From the NCBI GenBank assembly GCA_022865885.1, contig JALHSQ010000226.1, positions 62,001 to 126,000 of the forward strand: a stretch of 64,000 nucleotides of DNA, read 5' to 3'. Source of the stretch: Candidatus Bathyarchaeota archaeon. Its GTDB lineage: Archaea; Thermoproteota; Bathyarchaeia; Bathyarchaeales; Bathycorpusculaceae. The translations under genes were made by a program, and so were the position numbers. Below are positions 60,341 through 64,000 of this stretch, piece by piece. Position 1 is the first letter of the stretch; the number at the start of each line of letters is the position of its first letter. The notes under the pieces are model-generated. The model saw only the letters and a list, made by a program, of their open reading frames with translations, searched no databases and was not told where the DNA came from.

Positions 60341-61093
60341 ATGCATGGCTATAACGACAAAGAATTCGTCCTATCAAAGAAAGGTGTCAGAGTCTACCTG
60401 AAACCGGAGTTACACCCGGCATTGAAAGGTATCGATATTTCGCACCAAGACTTCAGAAGGAAGTCGAGAGAGGTCTTCGGCAAGAGGCATCCAGATGTGT
60501 GCGGCCTTCCGAAGGTTTGCTCTGAAAACAGTGAGGATGCTCTCACTTGGGCGCGTTTCAGTCCTATACTATCGATGCCTACAAAAGAGAAGGAGCGTGT
60601 GCTGCAGAGTTTTCTTGAAACTGCGTTGAAGCGTCAACTTGATGCAGATTTGGTTGGGACTCTCGGTAGGGCGGAGTTACTGTTTTGGAGAGGAAAGAAA
60701 GAAAAACCTTTCTACAGTCCTCCCCAGACTCTAAAGTACAAGGAAGCGAACACGGAAGTGGATCTAACCATTATGCTCGAGAAATCTGTCATCTTTGTGG
60801 AAGCGAAGTATCATTCAGAAATTTCGATGAATACGACTTACTGCAAGGACAGAGACCAAGTTATTAGGAACATCGATGTTGGAACCTATTATGCTTGGAA
60901 CAGACGCTTAGAATTCTATTTCTTGCTTCTTACAACTTCCGAGACCGGAAAGTCTGTTGACAAATTGAACTATTACCGGAAGAATCCGGGAATCATTGGG
61001 AAAAAGCTTCCGCATAGAACTGATATTTCCGCAAACTCGGGCAGGATCGCGGAGGGTTTGGGCTGGACAACGTGGGACAAATCAAGGCGTTAG
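60341..61093 (+). CDS. PD-(D/E)XK nuclease-like protein
   Basis: 250 residues from ATG 60341 (in-frame TTGs lie just upstream). The nuclease core is NTEVDLTIMLEKSVIFVEAKYHSE: Asp near 141 and Glu-x-Lys near 154-156, with beta-strand spacing typical of PD-(D/E)XK enzymes. A following block (DRDQVIRNIDVGTYYAWNRRLEFYFLLLTTS) fits the later strand and helix of restriction-endonuclease folds. Such proteins can be restriction enzymes, repair nucleases or defence effectors. No methyltransferase or helicase partner lies in the window. Together with the upstream unknown protein it forms a two-gene island next to a tRNA, which suggests defence; this is inference. Confidence 0.72.
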   Translation: MHGYNDKEFVLSKKGVRVYLKPELHPALKGIDISHQDFRRKSREVFGKRHPDVCGLPKVCSENSEDALTWARFSPILSMPTKEKERVLQSFLETALKRQLDADLVGTLGRAELLFWRGKKEKPFYSPPQTLKYKEANTEVDLTIMLEKSVIFVEAKYHSEISMNTTYCKDRDQVIRNIDVGTYYAWNRRLEFYFLLLTTSETGKSVDKLNYYRKNPGIIGKKLPHRTDISANSGRIAEGLGWTTWDKSRR

Positions 61094-61222
61094 ATGATCG
61101 CATTAAAAAGCCAATCTATCCGATACAGAATGCCAGCAAATACGGCGTTCTAAAATTCTTCTTTCACAAGATCCTAGCGACGACAAGATCTGCACGTATT
61201 TCTTCTAGCGAGCGTCTTTCTG

Positions 61223-61265
61223 TTGCTGTTACGTTACCATTTAATTGTCGCTTCCGCAACAGCAA
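61223..61265. repeat. Inverted repeat between the island and the GNAT gene
   Basis: TTGCTGTT (61223-61230) and AACAGCAA (61258-61265) are perfect complements over 8 bases with a 27-base loop. It lies in a 203-base gap without ORFs, just before the GNAT start at 61297. It may end the upstream transcript or mark an island boundary. Confidence 0.3.
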
Positions 61266-61296
61266 ATAAGAGGATGAGAAAGAAACACACTAGTGG

Positions 61297-62181
61297 ATGT
61301 TTATGTCTGCAACGATTAAGAGACTGCTCATCTCGGATCGTGATGACATAATGGAGATATCTCGGCACATTTGGGATGGACATGACTATCTTCCATCGGT
61401 GGCTGACGAGTGGTTGAATGATCCAAACTGCCACTTCTACGGCTCCGAAATGAACGGTCACGTTGTGGCTGTAGGCAACCTGCGACTCGTAGAAAACGGC
61501 CAAACTGGCTGGATGGAAGGACTAAGAGTTCACCCTGACTACAGGGGCAAAGGACTTGCAAAAGAGCTTACACGCTACTTGGTTGAAAAAGCTGAATCCT
61601 TCGGTCTTCAACGGCTTCGCTACACGACCGCTAACAGAAATTCTGCCTCTCTAAAGCTTGCCAAAATGGCTGGGTTTTCAAGAGTCTTCACATTGGCCGT
61701 CTTCTGGCACCTTAACCCCAAAACTGTACCCCACAGTGAAGACTATCCTTCAATAAGAAAGGTAAGTCCAGCCAGAACGCACAATCTACTGCAAACGAAT
61801 CCTAGCATCGTTTTTCACGAAATCTTGGTCTATGATTGGAAGGCTCTAGACAACACTCTTCAGAACCTTGAAGAAATCGGCAAGACCCACAAGTTCTACA
61901 TTGCCACGAAAAAAGGGAAAGCCGACTCATTATCATTTGGTTATCCCAGACGTGAATCCACTCAAGCATGGTGGAGTACAACAGTGTACGCTACCGACTT
62001 AGAAGGACTAGCGTCTCAACTGGCTCACAACCAGGTAGTAGCATCCAAGCAAGGCATCAAGTCGATTGTCTGCACGTTCGAAACCAAGTTCGAGAAGGCT
62101 CTGCGAGCCAGCGTAGGCTGGGAAACTGGGGAACACTGGGGGATTCGCTTGGTTTTGCTTGAGAAACGTATGCGTTCGTAG
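61297..62181 (+). CDS. GNAT family N-acetyltransferase with a C-terminal extension
   Basis: 294 residues, about twice a single GNAT domain. The N-terminal half is a normal GNAT: MEGLRVHPDYRGKGLAKELTRYLVEKAESFGLQRLRYTTANRNSASLKLAKMAGF, with the acetyl-CoA loop R-G-K-G-L-A near 86-91. The C-terminal 140 residues (YDWKALDNTLQNLEEIGKTHKFYIATKKGK, WWSTTVYATDLEGLASQL) may be a second, degenerate GNAT-like domain. ATG 61297 or 61303. Substrate unknown. It lies just upstream of an MFS exporter but with a regulated-looking gap between. Confidence 0.82.
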   Translation: MFMSATIKRLLISDRDDIMEISRHIWDGHDYLPSVADEWLNDPNCHFYGSEMNGHVVAVGNLRLVENGQTGWMEGLRVHPDYRGKGLAKELTRYLVEKAESFGLQRLRYTTANRNSASLKLAKMAGFSRVFTLAVFWHLNPKTVPHSEDYPSIRKVSPARTHNLLQTNPSIVFHEILVYDWKALDNTLQNLEEIGKTHKFYIATKKGKADSLSFGYPRRESTQAWWSTTVYATDLEGLASQLAHNQVVASKQGIKSIVCTFETKFEKALRASVGWETGEHWGIRLVLLEKRMRS

Positions 62182-62230
62182 GGTGACGTGCATCTGTCAT
62201 TCACTGAAAACGCGAGTTAAGGTAGATTCG

Positions 62231-62264
62231 TTAATATAGCATGGTTAGTCACGAAATGTGACTA
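62231..62264 (+). promoter_or_regulatory. TATA box with overlapping palindromic operator for the MFS gene
   Basis: TTAATATA at 62231-62238 is a good TATA box, predicting transcription start near 62261. The perfect inverted repeat TAGTCAC (62246-62252) / GTGACTA (62258-62264), with a 5-base spacer, covers the stretch from about -15 to +3. A dimeric repressor bound there would block initiation. The start codon is 190 bases downstream, leaving a long leader. Confidence 0.6.
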
Positions 62265-62310
62265 CAACATGTGCGTCGCCTTTTATGCTAACCAAATCGT
62301 TTCCTTTTGC

Positions 62311-62426
62311 GGGGACTGGAAATGACTTCCCTAGCCAATGAAGAGTCATAGGGCCACGTTTAGATTGAAGTGGCCAGCGAACTGGTCACTTCTTCCCCGA
62401 ACATTGAAATTGAGTGTCCAGTCCTC
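62311..62426 (+). promoter_or_regulatory. Structured mRNA leader, candidate RNA switch
   Basis: Within the leader of the MFS gene three helices can form a junction. P1 pairs 62311-62320 with 62417-62426 (10 bp, one G-U). P2 pairs 62322-62328 with 62343-62349 (7 bp, one G-U). P3 is an 11-bp hairpin, 62367-62377 with 62382-62392, closed by a CGAA loop. A competing helix, GGCCAC (62352-62357) with GTGGCC (62370-62375), would break P3. This matches no riboswitch class I know. The ribosome-binding site GAAGGAG lies 15 bases after P1. Confidence 0.5.
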
Positions 62427-62450
62427 TAATCACAAGAGAAGGAGAAAACT

Positions 62451-63692
62451 ATGCCGTTCCTCGGAACCCTCAAGCAGGAATTCTCGTTCATTAAAGGTAA
62501 CTATGCAGTTTTGATAGCAAGCTGGATAATGATAGATTTCGCCAGCGAACTGCCCGCCACCTACTACGGGCTTTACGTGCTTAAGCTTGGCGCCACTACA
62601 ACCATTCTAGGTATCATAGGTCTCTCCCAATTCCTAGCGTTGGCTTCGATGCAGTTTCCGGGTGGCTACTTGGCGGATAAGTATGGAAGAAAGTGGCTTA
62701 TCTCAACAATGACCTTCGGCGTCGCCCTGAGCTTCATACTTTACGCAGTTGCACCTTCATGGCCCTTCATACTCGTCGGAGCAGTCCTAATGGCCACGTT
62801 TAACTCGACTTATCAGCCAGCTTTGAACGCAATGATTTCGGACTCGTTGCCCGCCAAGAGAAGAGGAATGGGATTCAGCATAGTCATGCTCATAGCAAGC
62901 GCCTCCACAACACCAAGCCCAGCCGTCGCTGGTGTACTACGCGCTTACTTCGGCCTGGTCGATGGCATGAGAATAGGTTACGGCATCGTCGTAGCTCTCT
63001 TCTTGGCTGCGGCATTTCTCAGACTATTTCTCTTGAAAGAAACAGTCGTGAACGCTTCTAGACCACGCTTGCACGAGATAATCCAAAGCTACCCGACAGC
63101 GCTGAAAGAAAGCTTCGCCGTATGGAAAAAAGTGCCCAAATCCATGCTTTACCTGTTCCTATCATTCTCCATAGCCACGTTTGGATTCTCGTCCACGAAT
63201 CTCTTCGTAGTTATCTACGCCACGAGAGTACTCCTTATAGACGAGATACTGTGGGCCTTCATCATCGCAATAATACCCATAACCACAATAATCTTTGCCA
63301 TACCAGTCGGCAAGTCAGTGGATAAATTCAGAAGAAAGATACCTCTTCTTGTCTCAATGCTGATATTCGGGCTGGCAATATGGATCTTCATATATGGAGA
63401 CTTGACGAAAATCATAGTTTCTCTGATCCTCTTGGGCGCAGGTTCGGTAATGATGAACGCGTCTTTTGGAGCACTTCAAGCAGATTTGACGCCGAAAGAG
63501 CAACGTGGAAAAGTAAGCGGCTTTACCAACTTCGCCAACTACATAATCATGGCTTTGGGTAGCGCACTGGGCGGATTTCTGTATGAGCATGTGTCTCCTC
63601 AGGCTCCATTCATGATGGCTATCGTAGCAGTATTGCCTTCGTTTCTGCTGACACTGGTGCTGGTAAAAGAACCGAAAGAAAAAGAAGAATAG
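62451..63692 (+). CDS. MFS family exporter
   Basis: 413 residues with about 12 hydrophobic segments. The MFS signature between helices 2 and 3 is GGYLADKYGRKWLIS near 70, and the matching one in the second half is PVGKSVDKFRRKIPLLVSML. It is typical of multidrug or metabolite exporters; the substrate is unknown. ATG 62451 with GAAGGAG about 7 bases upstream. A palindrome at the promoter and a long folded leader point to tight regulation, perhaps by the exported compound. Confidence 0.88.
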   Translation: MPFLGTLKQEFSFIKGNYAVLIASWIMIDFASELPATYYGLYVLKLGATTTILGIIGLSQFLALASMQFPGGYLADKYGRKWLISTMTFGVALSFILYAVAPSWPFILVGAVLMATFNSTYQPALNAMISDSLPAKRRGMGFSIVMLIASASTTPSPAVAGVLRAYFGLVDGMRIGYGIVVALFLAAAFLRLFLLKETVVNASRPRLHEIIQSYPTALKESFAVWKKVPKSMLYLFLSFSIATFGFSSTNLFVVIYATRVLLIDEILWAFIIAIIPITTIIFAIPVGKSVDKFRRKIPLLVSMLIFGLAIWIFIYGDLTKIIVSLILLGAGSVMMNASFGALQADLTPKEQRGKVSGFTNFANYIIMALGSALGGFLYEHVSPQAPFMMAIVAVLPSFLLTLVLVKEPKEKEE

Positions 63693-63822
63693 CCCACGTT
63701 GCTCCTAGGCTGCTTCACTGAGAACGAAACTCAACCATGGAGAACAATGGTTTCCTAGAGAGTGCGCAACTCTTATTAGTTGAGAATGTTGCTACTCGAA
63801 TACTGTTGTAACTGGTGATTTA

Positions 63823-64000
63823 ATGAGCACTGGACAAGGCGAAAATGCTTATCCTCAAAAAGAAGCTGTCTCATCTTTTTCGAGGTTTCTGACTAGAATC
63901 GGCGGAGCATTCTTGGCGCCAGACGCTACATTCAAACAGATCATTGCAGATAGGATAAGCTTCTGGGAACCTTTCCTCCTTGTGCTTCTGATAATCGGAG
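63823..64000 (+). CDS. YIP1-like membrane protein, N-terminal part only
   Basis: The gene starts at ATG 63823 and runs off the window; 59 residues are visible. MSTGQGENAYPQKEAVSSF, then FLTRIGGAFLAPDATFKQII, and FWEPFLLVLLIIG entering the first membrane helix. The pattern (aperiodic N-terminus, PDxTF, W-x-P, then helix) fits archaeal YIP1-domain proteins. The rest must be read from the adjoining sequence. Confidence 0.55.
   Translation, partial: MSTGQGENAYPQKEAVSSFSRFLTRIGGAFLAPDATFKQIIADRISFWEPFLLVLLIIG

Noticed and set aside
59277-64000. A second copy of the tRNA-Gly 3' end marking the far attachment site
   Set aside because: I scanned downstream for the T-arm and acceptor words and found no match, so the right-hand boundary of the island is undefined.

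Overview
The window is archaeal chromosome. It carries TFB, Alba, Gar1, Cdc48, FEN-1, EF-1 beta, Pth2, archaeal-type TruD, L7Ae/S28e/L24e/L40e, a non-bacterial AspS, TATA boxes with little or no leader, and an initiator tRNA-Met split by a bulge-helix-bulge (BHB) intron. Formylmethanofuran:H4MPT formyltransferase (Ftr), a tryptophanase, ADP-forming-type SucCD and many Bathyarchaeia-like small zinc-ribbon proteins make a Bathyarchaeia (MCG) genome or a close relative the best guess. That assignment is inference; no 16S gene is present.

Layout. 0.1-5.2 kb: glmS, a protein-isoaspartate methyltransferase gene (pcm) interrupted by an apparent 32-nt BHB mRNA intron, tnaA and fen. 5.2-6.3 kb: a transposase remnant and a doubtful ORF. 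6.3-15.5 kb: a plus-strand housekeeping run (zinc ribbon, EF-1 beta, Cdc48, geranylgeranyl-reductase-like flavoprotein, Pth2, TruD, MFS, M29-like peptidase). 15.7-24.4 kb: a minus-strand run (GPN GTPase, CinA-like, DrrAB-like ABC exporter, two radical SAM enzymes, PAC2 chaperone). 24.5-31.5 kb: split tRNA-iMet, a dockerin-bearing beta-helix surface protein, ribosomal proteins, Gar1 and TFB. 31.5-36.5 kb: sucCD with an Lrp-like regulator, Alba, a KH protein and AspS.

37.5-51.4 kb is a purine biosynthesis locus in two converging halves: purF-purD-HAD-ftr-pfkB on plus and purM-purS-purL-purQ on minus, with a MacB-like ABC transporter between them. 51.6-54.3 kb holds tldD-pmbA. 54.3-58.7 kb is a fluid region: a broken methyltransferase, catalase with a divergent PerR/Fur regulator, an ABC gene collapsed into an ATPase-permease chimera, an HxlR regulator and a GNAT. 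58.9-61.1 kb is a small island around tRNA-Gly with clustered GTACACAAA words, an ORF running into the tRNA, an unknown protein and a PD-(D/E)XK-like nuclease. 61.3-64 kb: a GNAT, an MFS exporter with an unusually structured leader, and the start of a YIP1-like membrane protein.

The strongest novelty is the pcm intron. Excising 2200-2231 restores the reading frame and the conserved GQTISAPHMV motif exactly. The RNA around the two ends folds into a 4-bp helix flanked by two 3-nt bulges, the geometry also seen in the tRNA-iMet intron of this window. The second is the candidate RNA switch upstream of the MFS gene at 62.3 kb.
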